DNA of 64,000 nucleotides from Micromonospora yangpuensis (GTDB lineage Bacteria; Actinomycetota; Actinomycetes; Mycobacteriales; Micromonosporaceae): the NCBI RefSeq assembly GCF_900091615.1, contig NZ_FMIA01000002.1, forward strand, positions 4,154,001 to 4,218,000. Reading direction: 5' to 3'. Positions within the stretch are counted from its first letter, which is position 1, and each line of letters starts with the position of its first letter. Under the pieces are notes generated by a model, which did no database searches, was not told where the DNA came from, and worked only from the letters and a program-made list of their open reading frames with translations. The translations under genes and the position numbers were made by a program. Below are positions 54,967-63,242 of the stretch, in pieces.

Positions 54967-56004
54967 ATGCCGGTCGTCCTCGGTATCGAAACCTCCTGCG
55001 ACGAGACCGGCGTGGGCATCGTCTCCGACGGGGTCCTACTCGGCGACGCCCTCGCCACCAGCATGGACGAGCACGCCCGATTCGGCGGGGTGGTCCCCGA
55101 GATCGCCGCCCGCGCCCACCTGCACGCCATCACCCCCATGGTCCGGCACGCCCTCGACCGCGCCGGCCTACGCTTCGGCGACATCGACGCCGTCGCCGCC
55201 ACCGCCGGCCCCGGACTCGCCACCGCCGTACAGGTCGGACTCGCCGCCGGCAAGGCCTACTCCCTCAGCCTCGGCGTCCCCCTCTACGGCGTGCACCACC
55301 TCGCCGGACACGCCGCCGTCGACATTCTCGACCACGGACCGCTGCCCGCCCGCTGCGTCGCACTGATCGTCTCCGGCGGCCACACCAGCCTGCTCCTCCT
55401 CGGCGACCTCGCCCGCGACCCCGTTACCCACCTCGGCGACACCGCCGACGACGCCGCCGGAGAGGCCTTCGACAAGATCGCCCGGCTCCTCGGCCTGCCC
55501 TACCCCGGCGGCCCTGCCATCGACCGGATCGCCCGCGACGGCGACCCCACCGCGATCACCTTTCCCCGGCCGATGACCGGCCCCACCGACCCGCCCTACC
55601 GATTCTCCTTCTCCGGCCTGAAGACCGCAGTGGCCCGCTGGGTCGAACGACACCGCGACCGCCCCCTCCCCGTCGCCGACATCGCCGCCTCCTTCCAGGA
55701 AGCCGTCGCCGACACCCTCACCCGCAAAGCCCTCGCCGCCTGCCACGACCACCAGGCCGACACCCTCCTGCTCGTCGGAGGCGTCGCCGCCAACAGCCGG
55801 GTCCGAGCACTCGCCGAAGAACGCTGCCGCGCGTCGAACATCCGACTACGCGTCCCCTCCCCCCGCCTCTGCACCGACAACGGCGCCATGATCGCCACTC
55901 TCGGCGACCTCCTCGCCGCCGCCGACATCAGCCCCGACCCCCTCCACCTCAGCGCCGACCCCTCCGCCGTCCTGCACGGCGCCCTCCTGCACGGCCCACA
56001 CTGA
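54967..56004 (+). CDS. tsaD: TsaD, tRNA threonylcarbamoyladenosine transferase, regulated paralogue
   Basis: A 345-residue ASKHA-fold protein: [31 protein letters not shown] with metal ligands in VHHLAGH (HxxxH), [29 protein letters not shown], and the final [10 protein letters not shown] with the last metal-binding Asp. With TsaB and TsaE it makes t6A37 on ANN-decoding tRNAs. No tsaB or tsaE is adjacent, so this is likely an extra copy expressed under the Nur-type operator upstream. All catalytic residues are present. A second, truncated tsaD start follows def at 58104. Confidence 0.93.
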   Translation: MPVVLGIETSCDETGVGIVSDGVLLGDALATSMDEHARFGGVVPEIAARAHLHAITPMVRHALDRAGLRFGDIDAVAATAGPGLATAVQVGLAAGKAYSLSLGVPLYGVHHLAGHAAVDILDHGPLPARCVALIVSGGHTSLLLLGDLARDPVTHLGDTADDAAGEAFDKIARLLGLPYPGGPAIDRIARDGDPTAITFPRPMTGPTDPPYRFSFSGLKTAVARWVERHRDRPLPVADIAASFQEAVADTLTRKALAACHDHQADTLLLVGGVAANSRVRALAEERCRASNIRLRVPSPRLCTDNGAMIATLGDLLAAADISPDPLHLSADPSAVLHGALLHGPH

Positions 56005-56370
56005 GCACGCCGTGACCGGAAACGATGACGGAAGCTCCTCGGCTCCGGATCACCCGCCGCCGACGACTACCCGGCGAGGCCCTACCGCCGCCGTCCCGGG
56101 ATCGACCCGCCATCCAAAGGACACGACGACCTGACCTGCTGGTTCACGTCGTGACATGAGTTATCTCGGCGACGGAAACCAACTACGGCGCGGAAGCGAC
56201 CATCCGTACGACAACAACGTCGGGGGAATTCGTCATGCCCAGTTCCATCACCGGCCCGTTGCTGCGGCCGGGGGCCATGCTCAGCGCCGTCGTACCGCCC
56301 GTGTCACTCGCCGCCTTCGGGTCGTCTGGTCCTGGTCGGCGGCGGAGACGTCGTCTGCCAGGACCCGCCG
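56005..56370. other. Intergenic and degraded 5' region of the ctaG remnant
   Basis: No intact gene. From about 56235 open frames begin but do not match the expected N-terminal helices of CopD-CtaG proteins. A GTGACATGAG patch near 56151 and a GGGGGAATTCGTCATG stretch near 56220 look like an old start region. No operator of the Nur type is seen here. Confidence 0.45.
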
Positions 56371-57249
56371 ATGTTCTACCGGTCCGCCGCACCCGGGCGA
56401 GCCAGGCCATCGCCAACCCCAGCCAGGCCGTCCACTACTGATACAGGTCGTCAACGTGCCAGACAATACGCGTACGTACTGTTCAGTGCCCACATGGTGC
56501 AGCACATGGTGCTGTCGATGCTGGTACCGATCCTGCTCGTCGGCGGCGCCCCCATCACCCTGGCACTGCGGGCGCTACGCCGCCCGACAGATCCACAGGT
56601 ACGGGGTGTCCGGGAGTGGCTGTTGCTGGCGCTGCACAGCCGACCCACGAGGCTCCTCACCCATCCGGTTGTCGCCCTGGGCATCTACACCGGCAGCCTG
56701 TTCGGCCTGTACTTCAGCGACCTGCTCGGCACCCTCATGCGTTCGCACCTGGGCCACCTGGCCATGCTCGCCCACTTTGTGATCGCCGGGTACCTGCTGT
56801 TCTGGGTGCTGATCGGCGTCGACCCCGGCCGTCCTCGCGTGCCCCATGCGATTCTGGTGCTCATCCACCTCGCGGCGATGATGGCACATGGATTCTTCGG
56901 TCTGGTGCTGATGCAGACCACCACCGTCATCGCCCCCGACTGGTACCCCGCCGTCCACCCCGCCTGGGCATCGTCCCTACTCGAGGACCAGCAGCTGGGC
57001 GCCGGGATCGCCTGGGCGTTCGGGGAGATCCCCGCCGTCGTCGTCATGGTCCTGCTGGTCCGTCAGTGGGCCCGCGCCGACCGACGCGAGGCGGCCCGCC
57101 TCGACCGGGCCGCCGACCGCGCCGAGGCAACCGGCGAGACCGACGACCTCGCCCGCTACAACGTCTTCCTCGCCGCCGCACACGCCGACAACGCCACACC
57201 TCAGCCGAACAGACCACCTGTACAGTCCGAGAAGCCGGAAACATCCTGA
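56371..57249 (+). pseudogene. CtaG-type cytochrome oxidase assembly protein, 5'-truncated
   Basis: From about residue 35 the frame matches caa3-type CtaG: YVLFSAHMVQHMVLSMLVPILLVGGAPITLALRALR, HPVVALGIYTGSLFGLYFSDL, HLAMLAHFVIAGYLLFWVLIGVDP, and the C-terminal HGFFGLVLMQ and DQQLGAGIAWAFGEIPAV. Five to six helices remain. The beginning (first CtaG helix and, if it was a CopD-CtaG fusion, the whole CopD part) is replaced by unrelated Arg/Pro-rich codons. It could still produce a partial membrane protein, but copper insertion activity is doubtful. It lies between the two Nur-type units. Confidence 0.7.
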
Positions 57250-57514
57250 CTAGACGCTTGTTTCGCGTTCGCGTCAGTAGCAATGGATTCACGTTCCGGC
57301 ATCGGCGGCCGGAATGTCCGCCCCAGCCCGAAACAGGTGAAACCCGTCCCGCTTGATCCCAGACCGGAATCAGAGCATCTCACCCCGGGATCGCGTCTGA
57401 TTCACTTTCATCCCGCATCACGTCCGCCGAGCCCGCCCCGGACACCGTAGGTTGCTGCATGACCGAACCCGTCCGACCTGTCCGACGCCCTGACCACCGC
57501 CTCGCCATCACTTA

Positions 57515-57542
57515 CTGCAAAAGATAGGCAACTGCATAAGAT
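57515..57542 (+). promoter_or_regulatory. def promoter with Nur-type operator
   Basis: CTGCAAAAGATAGGCAACTG (57515-57534, core CTGC-N9-GCAA) is followed by -10 element TAAGAT (57537-57542) and an ATG 8 bp later at 57551, predicting a leaderless message. The rest of the roughly 300-bp gap after the ctaG remnant holds no recognisable feature. Confidence 0.75.
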
Positions 57543-57550
57543 TGGTTACT

Positions 57551-58099
57551 ATGCAGACCTCGACCGGCACCCCACGCCCCATCACCCGCTACGGCACACC
57601 CGTGCTGCACCGCCGCTGCGCCGAGGTGACCGACTTCGACGACGCCCTCGCCCAGCTCGTCGCCGACATGTTCGCCAGCATGTACGCCGCCCACGGCGTC
57701 GGCCTGGCCGCCAACCAGATCGGCGTCGACGCCCGGATCTTCGTCGTCGACTGCACCGACGCCACCGGCGCCCACACCGTCGCCACCGTCGTCAACCCGG
57801 TCCTGCACCTACCCGAACACCGCGACCTGGTGACCGACACCGAAGGCTGCCTTTCCGTCCCCGGCCAGCACGCCGAACTGGCCCGCTGCGCCACCGCCAC
57901 CGTCACCGGCTACGACGTCCACGGCCACGAGATCCGGCTGGACGGCACCGGCACCCTCGCCCGCTGCTTCCAACACGAGGTCGACCACCTCGACGGCCTC
58001 GCCTACGTCGACCGGCTCCCCACCAAACTCCGCAAACGCATCCTGGCCGCCAGCGCCGAACACCCCGGCGTCGGCGTGGGCACCGACCAGGACGACTGA
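57551..58099 (+). CDS. def: Peptide deformylase, regulated paralogue
   Basis: A 182-residue deformylase with all three motifs: GVGLAANQIG (motif 1), EGCLSVPG (motif 2, metal-binding Cys) and QHEVDHLDG (motif 3, HExxH). It removes the formyl group from nascent proteins using Fe(II), Zn(II) or Ni(II). ATG 57551 lies 8 bp after the -10 element, so it is likely leaderless; the earlier in-frame start at 57542 overlaps the -10 and is unlikely. A truncated tsaD begins 4 bp after the stop, showing an original def-tsaD operon. Confidence 0.94.
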   Translation: MQTSTGTPRPITRYGTPVLHRRCAEVTDFDDALAQLVADMFASMYAAHGVGLAANQIGVDARIFVVDCTDATGAHTVATVVNPVLHLPEHRDLVTDTEGCLSVPGQHAELARCATATVTGYDVHGHEIRLDGTGTLARCFQHEVDHLDGLAYVDRLPTKLRKRILAASAEHPGVGVGTDQDD

Positions 58100-58103
58100 T
58101 TCG

Positions 58104-58184
58104 ATGCCGATCGTCCTGAGCATCGAAACCTCCTGCGATAAGACCGGCGTTGCCATCGTCGCCGACGGCGTCCTGCTCGGCGAC
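58104..58184 (+). pseudogene. Truncated second tsaD copy behind def
   Basis: Starting at ATG 58104, 27 codons read MPIVLSIETSCDKTGVAIV then ADGVLLGD, almost the same as the start of the tsaD at 54967. After GD similarity ends abruptly and unrelated sequence follows for about 50 bp to the insertion sequence. The break is therefore not at the insertion itself. Confidence 0.85.
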
Positions 58185-58230
58185 GTCGACAGCCCGCGCC
58201 GCCCTTCGGTCGTCGCACATGGTGCCGCAC

Positions 58231-58238
58231 CGACCGAG
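58231..58238. repeat. Left target-site duplication of the IS256-type element
   Basis: CGACCGAG, repeated exactly at 59630-59637 on the other side of the element. An 8-bp duplication is usual for IS256-family transposition. Confidence 0.88.
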
Positions 58239-59629
58239 GGGAGTGTGGCGATTTCCGTGTTTGGGCCTGTGGTGTGATCGAGGTTGTTAGATGGTGATCC
58301 GGTCGCTGTAGGCCAGGATCAGGGCGTTGAGGGCCTTGGCCCAACCGTAGACCCGGCCGGTGATACTCCCGCCGCCCCGGCGTTTCTGCTGGACGACGAG
58401 GTAGAGGACCTTCATCGCGGCCTGCTCGGTCGGGAAATGCCCGCGGCGGCGGGCGGCCTGCCGGAACCGGGCGTTCAGGGACTCGATGATGTTGGTGGTG
58501 TAGAGGACTTTGCGGACCTCGTGGTTGTAGTCCAGGAACGGCACGAACTGGGGCCAGGACTGGCGCCACAGCTTGATGACGGCCGGGTAGCGGTCGCCGA
58601 ACTCGGCGGCGAACGCCTCGAACCGGGTCTCGGCGGCGGCCACCGTGGGCGCGGTGTAGATCTCCCGCAACGCGGGGGTGATCTTCTGCCAGTCCTTGCG
58701 GTTGGTGTAGCGCAGGCTGGCTCTGACGAGGTGGACGACGCACTGCTGATGCACCGCGAGCGGCCACACCTGTTCGATCGCGTCGGTCATGCCCTTGAGT
58801 CCGTCGGAGCAGACCATGAACACGTCCTCGACGCCCCGGTTACGCAGTTCGGTGAGGTAGGCGGCCCACTGCTTGGCGCCCTCACCGCCGGTGCCGGCCC
58901 ACATGCCGAGCACGTCGCGTTCCCCGTCGAGGCTGATCCCCACGACGACGTAGACGGGTCGGTTCGCGACCTGCCCCTGGCGGATCTTCATCACCAGGGC
59001 GTCGATGAACACCACCGGATAGATCCGGTCCAGGGGGCGTTGCCGCCACGCTTCCATGTCGGCCAGGACACTGTCGGTGACCCGGCTGATCAACTCCCGG
59101 GACACCTCGGCGTCATACACATCGGCGAGATGCGCGGAGATCTCCCCGGTCGTCAACCCTTTCGCGTACAACGACAGGATCGCCTCGTTGAAGCCGTCAA
59201 GGCGGCGGGCGTGTTTCGGCACGATCCGCGGGGTGAACGACCCGGCCCGGTCCCGAGGGACCTGGATCCGCACCGGCCCGACCTCGGTCTGCACCGTCTT
59301 CACCCCGTGACCGTTACGGATGTTGACCCGCCGACCGGTCTCCTCGTCAACACCGGCGTCGTCGAGGTGGGCGTCCAACTCGGCGTCGAGCGCTGATTCC
59401 AGGACGGTGCGGGTAATCCCGGCGAGGAGCCCACCCGATCCGACCAACGAGACTCCGTCGGCCTTGGCCCGCTCGACCAACTGCTGGGCGAACTCCCGCT
59501 CCGCCACCGACGGCCCCGGAAGCTGAACCGGATTCTTCTTGTCTGCCATGACGTGGTCCTTCCTGGACAGGATCGACGTCCTGTCCAACGGACCACACCC
59601 AGGTCAAACACGGAAATCTACGCAGTCCC
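58239..59629 (-). mobile_element. IS256-family insertion sequence with 8-bp target duplication
   Basis: The element spans 1,391 bp. Its terminal inverted repeats (58239-58263 and 59605-59629) share GATTTCCGTGTTTG and match at about 22 of 26 positions when one flanking G is included. The target duplication CGACCGAG is exact at 58231-58238 and 59630-59637. It carries one intact transposase. The exact duplication implies a simple, fairly recent insertion, here into already degraded DNA between the tsaD and mmsB fragments. Confidence 0.92.
58287..59549 (-). CDS. IS256-family transposase
   Basis: A 420-residue DDE transposase. Catalytic residues lie in YPVVFIDALVMKIRQG (D), DVFMVCSDGLKGM (D) and TTNIIESLNARFRQAARRRG (E); VHLVRASLRYTNRKDW is a family signature. 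ATG 59549 is preferred over 59588 because AAGGA lies 8 nt upstream and the length fits the family. No frameshift, so it may be active. Confidence 0.95.
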   Translation of the reverse strand: MADKKNPVQLPGPSVAEREFAQQLVERAKADGVSLVGSGGLLAGITRTVLESALDAELDAHLDDAGVDEETGRRVNIRNGHGVKTVQTEVGPVRIQVPRDRAGSFTPRIVPKHARRLDGFNEAILSLYAKGLTTGEISAHLADVYDAEVSRELISRVTDSVLADMEAWRQRPLDRIYPVVFIDALVMKIRQGQVANRPVYVVVGISLDGERDVLGMWAGTGGEGAKQWAAYLTELRNRGVEDVFMVCSDGLKGMTDAIEQVWPLAVHQQCVVHLVRASLRYTNRKDWQKITPALREIYTAPTVAAAETRFEAFAAEFGDRYPAVIKLWRQSWPQFVPFLDYNHEVRKVLYTTNIIESLNARFRQAARRRGHFPTEQAAMKVLYLVVQQKRRGGGSITGRVYGWAKALNALILAYSDRITI

Positions 59630-59637
59630 CGACCGAG
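59630..59637. repeat. Right target-site duplication of the IS256-type element
   Basis: CGACCGAG, the partner of 58231-58238. Joining the two flanks restores the sequence before insertion. Confidence 0.88.
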
Positions 59638-59642
59638 CACCG

Positions 59643-59854
59643 CGTCTTAGCAGTCGGCGAGGTGTTGTCCCGTCGGCAGCATGGTGATCACCGCGTCGGC
59701 GCTGCGGAGACGCTGTCGGTCACGGTGACGCCCGGGCGGTCGCCTGGTCGGCGGCGGGTGCGGGGTCGTATCCGATCACGTGGTGGCCTGCGGCGACGAG
59801 GTTGGCTGCCATCGGGGCGCCCATGTTGCCCAGTCCCAGAAACGCGATGGTCAC
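59643..59854 (-). pseudogene. mmsB: 3-hydroxyisobutyrate dehydrogenase (mmsB), 5' fragment
   Basis: From GTG 59854 (overlapping the preceding stop, GTGA) the frame reads VTIAFLGLGNMGAPMAANLV, the NAD-binding start of MmsB, to AADQATARASP and a stop. Homology then resumes in another frame (GVTVTDSVSA, later DAVITMLPTGQHLAD) up to about 59645. At least one or two indels and loss of the last three quarters are evident; the insertion sequence lies just beyond. It originally completed valine degradation after the hydrolase. Confidence 0.85.
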
Positions 59855-60897
59855 AGTGCCTCCACGGTCAGGTCCGGCGGGTTGTCCAGTGGACGGAAAC
59901 AGGCGTCCACGAGATGTGGTGGCACGTCGGCGAGCGTCGACGGCTGCCAGCGGGGGCAGCGGTCCTTGTCGATGATCTGGGCGCGGATGCCTTCGGCCAG
60001 GTCGGGCAGCCGCAGCATCGCGGCGGACAGCCGATACTCCTGTGCCAGGGCCGCCGGCAGGTCGGGCAGGGTTACGGCGCTGCGCAGCGAGCGGAGCGTG
60101 ACGGACAGCGCGGTGGGTGACCGGCTGTCGAGCATCGTGGCGGCGGCACGTGCGTCGGGTGCGTGGTGACGGGTGAGTCGTTCGATGATCTTCTCGACCG
60201 ATCCACCGGCGTAGCAGTCGTCGATCCAGTCTTGGGCGGCGGCGAGGGTGGCCGGGGGCGGGGTGGTGACGAACGAGGCGACGGCGCCGGCGGCGTCGCG
60301 GCGGGCCAGCGCGGACCTCAGGTACGGAAGCCTCGCGGTGGGGATGTAGTGATCGGCCAGGCCGACGGCGATGGCGTCGGCGGCACCGATGGGCGTGCCG
60401 GTCAGGGCGAGGTGGGTGCCGAGTTGGCCTGGGGCGTGGGAGAGCAGCCACGATCCGCCGACGTCGGGGTGGAAACCGATGCCCACCTCCGGCATCGCCA
60501 GCCGGGAACGTTCGGTCACCACCCGCAGCGACGCGTGGCCGGAGATGCCGATCCCACCTCCCATGACCAGCCCGTCCATCCAGGCGACGATGGGTTTGGG
60601 ATAGGCGGCGATGGTGGCGTTGAGTCGGTACTCGTCGGCCCAGAAGTCCAGTGAGGCGGTTCCTCCGGACACCGCGTCGGCGTGGATGGCTCGGATGTCG
60701 CCGCCGGCGCACAGGCCACGGTCACCGGCGCCGGTGATCAGGACGGTGCGGACCCGATCGGAGGCGGCCCACAGGGCCAGGGTGCGGCGGATGATGGTCA
60801 CCATCTGAGCGGTCAGGGCGTTGATGGCGGCCGGCCGATTCAGGGTCAGGTGCCCGAGATGGCCGGTCAGCCGGGCGATGACCGGTGGCGCGCTCAC
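59851..60897 (-). CDS. 3-hydroxyisobutyryl-CoA hydrolase (enoyl-CoA hydratase fold)
   Basis: A 348-residue protein of the crotonase superfamily: HLTLNRPAAINALTAQMV, oxyanion-hole GLCAGGDIRAIH, MDGLVMGGGIGISGHASLRVVTE, MPEVGIGFHPDVGGSW, and the HIBYL-CoA hydrolase-specific C-terminal region (DWIDDCYAG, SPTALSVTLRSLR). It hydrolyses 3-hydroxyisobutyryl-CoA in valine catabolism. It still looks intact although both flanking pathway genes are broken. The GTG start overlaps the upstream chimera's stop. Confidence 0.9.
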   Translation of the reverse strand: MSAPPVIARLTGHLGHLTLNRPAAINALTAQMVTIIRRTLALWAASDRVRTVLITGAGDRGLCAGGDIRAIHADAVSGGTASLDFWADEYRLNATIAAYPKPIVAWMDGLVMGGGIGISGHASLRVVTERSRLAMPEVGIGFHPDVGGSWLLSHAPGQLGTHLALTGTPIGAADAIAVGLADHYIPTARLPYLRSALARRDAAGAVASFVTTPPPATLAAAQDWIDDCYAGGSVEKIIERLTRHHAPDARAAATMLDSRSPTALSVTLRSLRSAVTLPDLPAALAQEYRLSAAMLRLPDLAEGIRAQIIDKDRCPRWQPSTLADVPPHLVDACFRPLDNPPDLTVEAL

Positions 60898-61079
60898 GCG
60901 GCGCTCCGTTCGTCGAGCATGCTGCGGGCGATGATCAGCCCCATGATCTCGTTGGTCCCTTCAAAGATCTGGAATTCGACCACCTCCGCCCCCCGCTGGT
61001 TGTCGCCGTGTGCGTCGCCGAATCGGCCGGTGCTGCCGGCGACGCGTCTGCCGGCGATGAAGTGGGTGAGCTGGTCCAT
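60894..61079 (-). pseudogene. In-frame chimera of mmsA start and acyl-CoA dehydrogenase end
   Basis: A 61-codon ORF whose first half, MDQLTHFIAGRRVAGSTGRF, is the start of methylmalonate-semialdehyde dehydrogenase (mmsA). Its second half, EVVEFQIFEGTNEIMGLIIA followed by RSMLDERSAA, is the very end of an acyl-CoA dehydrogenase. About 480 codons of mmsA and 350 of the dehydrogenase have been deleted with the frame preserved. The order mmsA, acd, hydrolase, mmsB is the normal valine operon. The product cannot be catalytic. Confidence 0.85.
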
Positions 61080-61160
61080 GGCGTCTCCTGATGGGAAACG
61101 GACGGCCTGGTCCTGGTGGGACGGCGGGCGTCGGGGCTTCTGGGTGGTTGGCGGTGCAGG

Positions 61161-62282
61161 TCAGGCCGGCACGGGGCGCTGTTGCGGGCCGGTGTAGGCG
61201 CTCAGCGGGCGGATGAGCACGTTGGCGGTGAGCTGCTCGACGATGTGCGCGGTCCAGCCGGTGATGCGGCTCATCACGAAGATCGGTGTGAAGGTGGGGG
61301 TGTCGAAACCCATCACGTGGTACGCCAGCGCGGAGGGGTAGTCGAGGTTGGGGTGGATCCCCTTGCGCTGGAGCATGGCGGTCTGGAGCCTGGTGTACAC
61401 CTCGGCGAGCCGGCGGATGCGGTCCTCGGCGTGGGAGGCGATCAGGTTGTCCAGGGCGTCCTGCATGATCGGTACGCGGGAGTCGCCGTTCTTGTAGACC
61501 CGGTGCCCGAATCCCATGATCTTCTGCTTGGTGGCGAGAGCGTCGTCCAGCCAGGACTCCACCCGGTCCGGGTCGTCGATGGCGACGAGCATGTGCATGA
61601 CCGCTTCGTTGGCGCCTCCGTGCAGCGGGCCCTTGAGCGCGCCGATCGCGCCGGTGATGGCGCTGTACAGGTCGGACAGCGTTGAGGTGATCACCCGGGC
61701 GGCGAAGGTGGAGGCGTTGAAGCTGTGCTCGGCGTACAGGATCATCGTGGTCTCGAAGGCGCGGACCATGTCGGTGGACGGTACCTCGCCGAAGCACATG
61801 TGGAAGAAGTTCTCGGCGTAGCCGAGCGTCGGGTCCGGTGGGATGGGGTCCTGTCCCCGACGGCGGCGCAGGTCCAGGGCGACGACGGTGGGCAGCTTCG
61901 CGAACAGTGACAGGGCCTTGGCCTGGTTGGCCGCGCGGTCGGCGAGGTCCTCGGTCGGGTCCTGGGCACCGAGGTAGGACACTGCGGTGCGCAGCACGTC
62001 CATCGGATGGCAGGTCTCGGGGAGCTTGCGCAGCAGTTCCTGCCCGGTGCGGTCCAGGGACCGCTGGGCGGCTTCGGCGGCGCGGAAGTCGGCGAGTTGG
62101 GTCGCGTGGGGTAGGTCGCCGTGCCACAGCAGGTGGGCGACCTCTTCCCAACTGCGGGAGGCGGCGAGGTCCTGCACGGCGTAGCCGCCGTAGGTAAGCG
62201 AGTTGGTCTCGCTGATCACGGTGGAGATGGCGGTGGTGTCGACCACCACGCCGGTCAGGCCACGGCGGATGTCGGTGCTCAT
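61161..62282 (-). CDS. prpC: 2-methylcitrate synthase (citrate synthase family)
   Basis: A 373-residue citrate-synthase fold: GLTGVVVDTTAISTVI, the catalytic His in LKGPLHGGANEAVM and GFGHRVYKNGDSRVPIM, and Asp in YPSALAYHVMGFDTPTFTPIFVMSRITGW. The short length and the TYGGYAVQDLA segment fit the methylcitrate/citrate synthases of the propionate pathway. It condenses propionyl-CoA with oxaloacetate. ATG 62282 has GGAGGAA 9 nt upstream. It is the last intact prp gene, downstream of prpB. Confidence 0.92.
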   Translation of the reverse strand: MSTDIRRGLTGVVVDTTAISTVISETNSLTYGGYAVQDLAASRSWEEVAHLLWHGDLPHATQLADFRAAEAAQRSLDRTGQELLRKLPETCHPMDVLRTAVSYLGAQDPTEDLADRAANQAKALSLFAKLPTVVALDLRRRRGQDPIPPDPTLGYAENFFHMCFGEVPSTDMVRAFETTMILYAEHSFNASTFAARVITSTLSDLYSAITGAIGALKGPLHGGANEAVMHMLVAIDDPDRVESWLDDALATKQKIMGFGHRVYKNGDSRVPIMQDALDNLIASHAEDRIRRLAEVYTRLQTAMLQRKGIHPNLDYPSALAYHVMGFDTPTFTPIFVMSRITGWTAHIVEQLTANVLIRPLSAYTGPQQRPVPA

Positions 62283-62330
62283 CGGTGTCGTTCCTCCGGG
62301 ATGTCGGGACGCGCCGCGCCCGCGTGGTGG

Positions 62331-63242
62331 TCAGGCGTCGGGTGGCAGGGTGAAACCGGCGACATCGGCGTCGAAGCGGCTGTACTGGTCGTATTCGATG
62401 ACCTCGTAGAGCCGGGAACGGGTCATCATCGTGTCGAGCAGCCCGGTGGCGGTGCCGTCGGCGGCGAGTCGACGCAGACCGGACTCGACCGCGCCCATCG
62501 CCAGTCGCAGCGTGGTGACCGGATAGATGACGAGGTTGTAGCCGAGGTCGCGGAGTTGGTCGACGGTGAGGCTCGGGCCCTTGCCGAACTCGGTCATGTT
62601 CGCCAGCAGCGGCACGTCGACGGCGGCCCGGAACGCGGCGAACTCCGCCTCGTCGGCCAGCGCCTCCGGGAAGATCGCGTCCGCTCCGGCGTCGACGTAC
62701 GCCTGTGCCCGGGCGATCGCACCGTCCAGGCCCTCGACCGCACGCGCATCGGTGCGAGCCATGATCAGGAAACCGGGGTCCCGGCGCGCGGCCACGGCAG
62801 CCCGCAGGCGACGCACCATGTCCTGCGGCGTGATCAGTGTCTTGCCGTCCAGGTGTCCGCAGCGTTTCGGGTTTACCTGGTCTTCCAGGTGGCAGCCGGC
62901 CAGTCCGGCGTCCTCCAACCGTTGCACGGTGCGGGCCGCGTTCAGCGGTTCACCGAAGCCGGTGTCGGCGTCGACGAGCGCCGGCAGGTCGGTGCTGGCG
63001 GCGATGTCCGCGGCCCAGCCGGCGACCTCGGTCAGTGTGGTCAGGCCGATGTCGGGCAGCCCGGCTGCGGCCGACAACGCACCGCCGGAGACGTACACCC
63101 CGTCGAAGCCGGTCTGCTGCACGATCCGGGCGGTCAACGGGTTGAAGGCGCCCGGTAGCCGCAGCAGTTCGCCGCTGGCCAGGCCGGTGCGCAGCGCCGC
63201 GCGTTTGGCGGCGGCGCTGGTGCGCGCGTACAGGTAGGTCAT
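62331..63242 (-). CDS. prpB: 2-methylisocitrate lyase
   Basis: A 303-residue PEP-mutase/isocitrate-lyase family protein: [38 protein letters not shown], the catalytic loop [15 protein letters not shown] (Cys in KRCGH), [15 protein letters not shown] and [11 protein letters not shown]. It splits 2-methylisocitrate into pyruvate and succinate. The ATG overlaps the prpD stop (ATGA), so prpD-prpB-prpC form one operon for propionate removal, the product of valine and odd-chain fatty acid breakdown. Confidence 0.95.
   Translation of the reverse strand: MTYLYARTSAAAKRAALRTGLASGELLRLPGAFNPLTARIVQQTGFDGVYVSGGALSAAAGLPDIGLTTLTEVAGWAADIAASTDLPALVDADTGFGEPLNAARTVQRLEDAGLAGCHLEDQVNPKRCGHLDGKTLITPQDMVRRLRAAVAARRDPGFLIMARTDARAVEGLDGAIARAQAYVDAGADAIFPEALADEAEFAAFRAAVDVPLLANMTEFGKGPSLTVDQLRDLGYNLVIYPVTTLRLAMGAVESGLRRLAADGTATGLLDTMMTRSRLYEVIEYDQYSRFDADVAGFTLPPDA

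Noticed and set aside
54849..56015. 388-codon frame overlapping tsaD
   Set aside because: Almost pure Arg/Pro/His codons out of frame with tsaD; the tsaD frame has all motifs.
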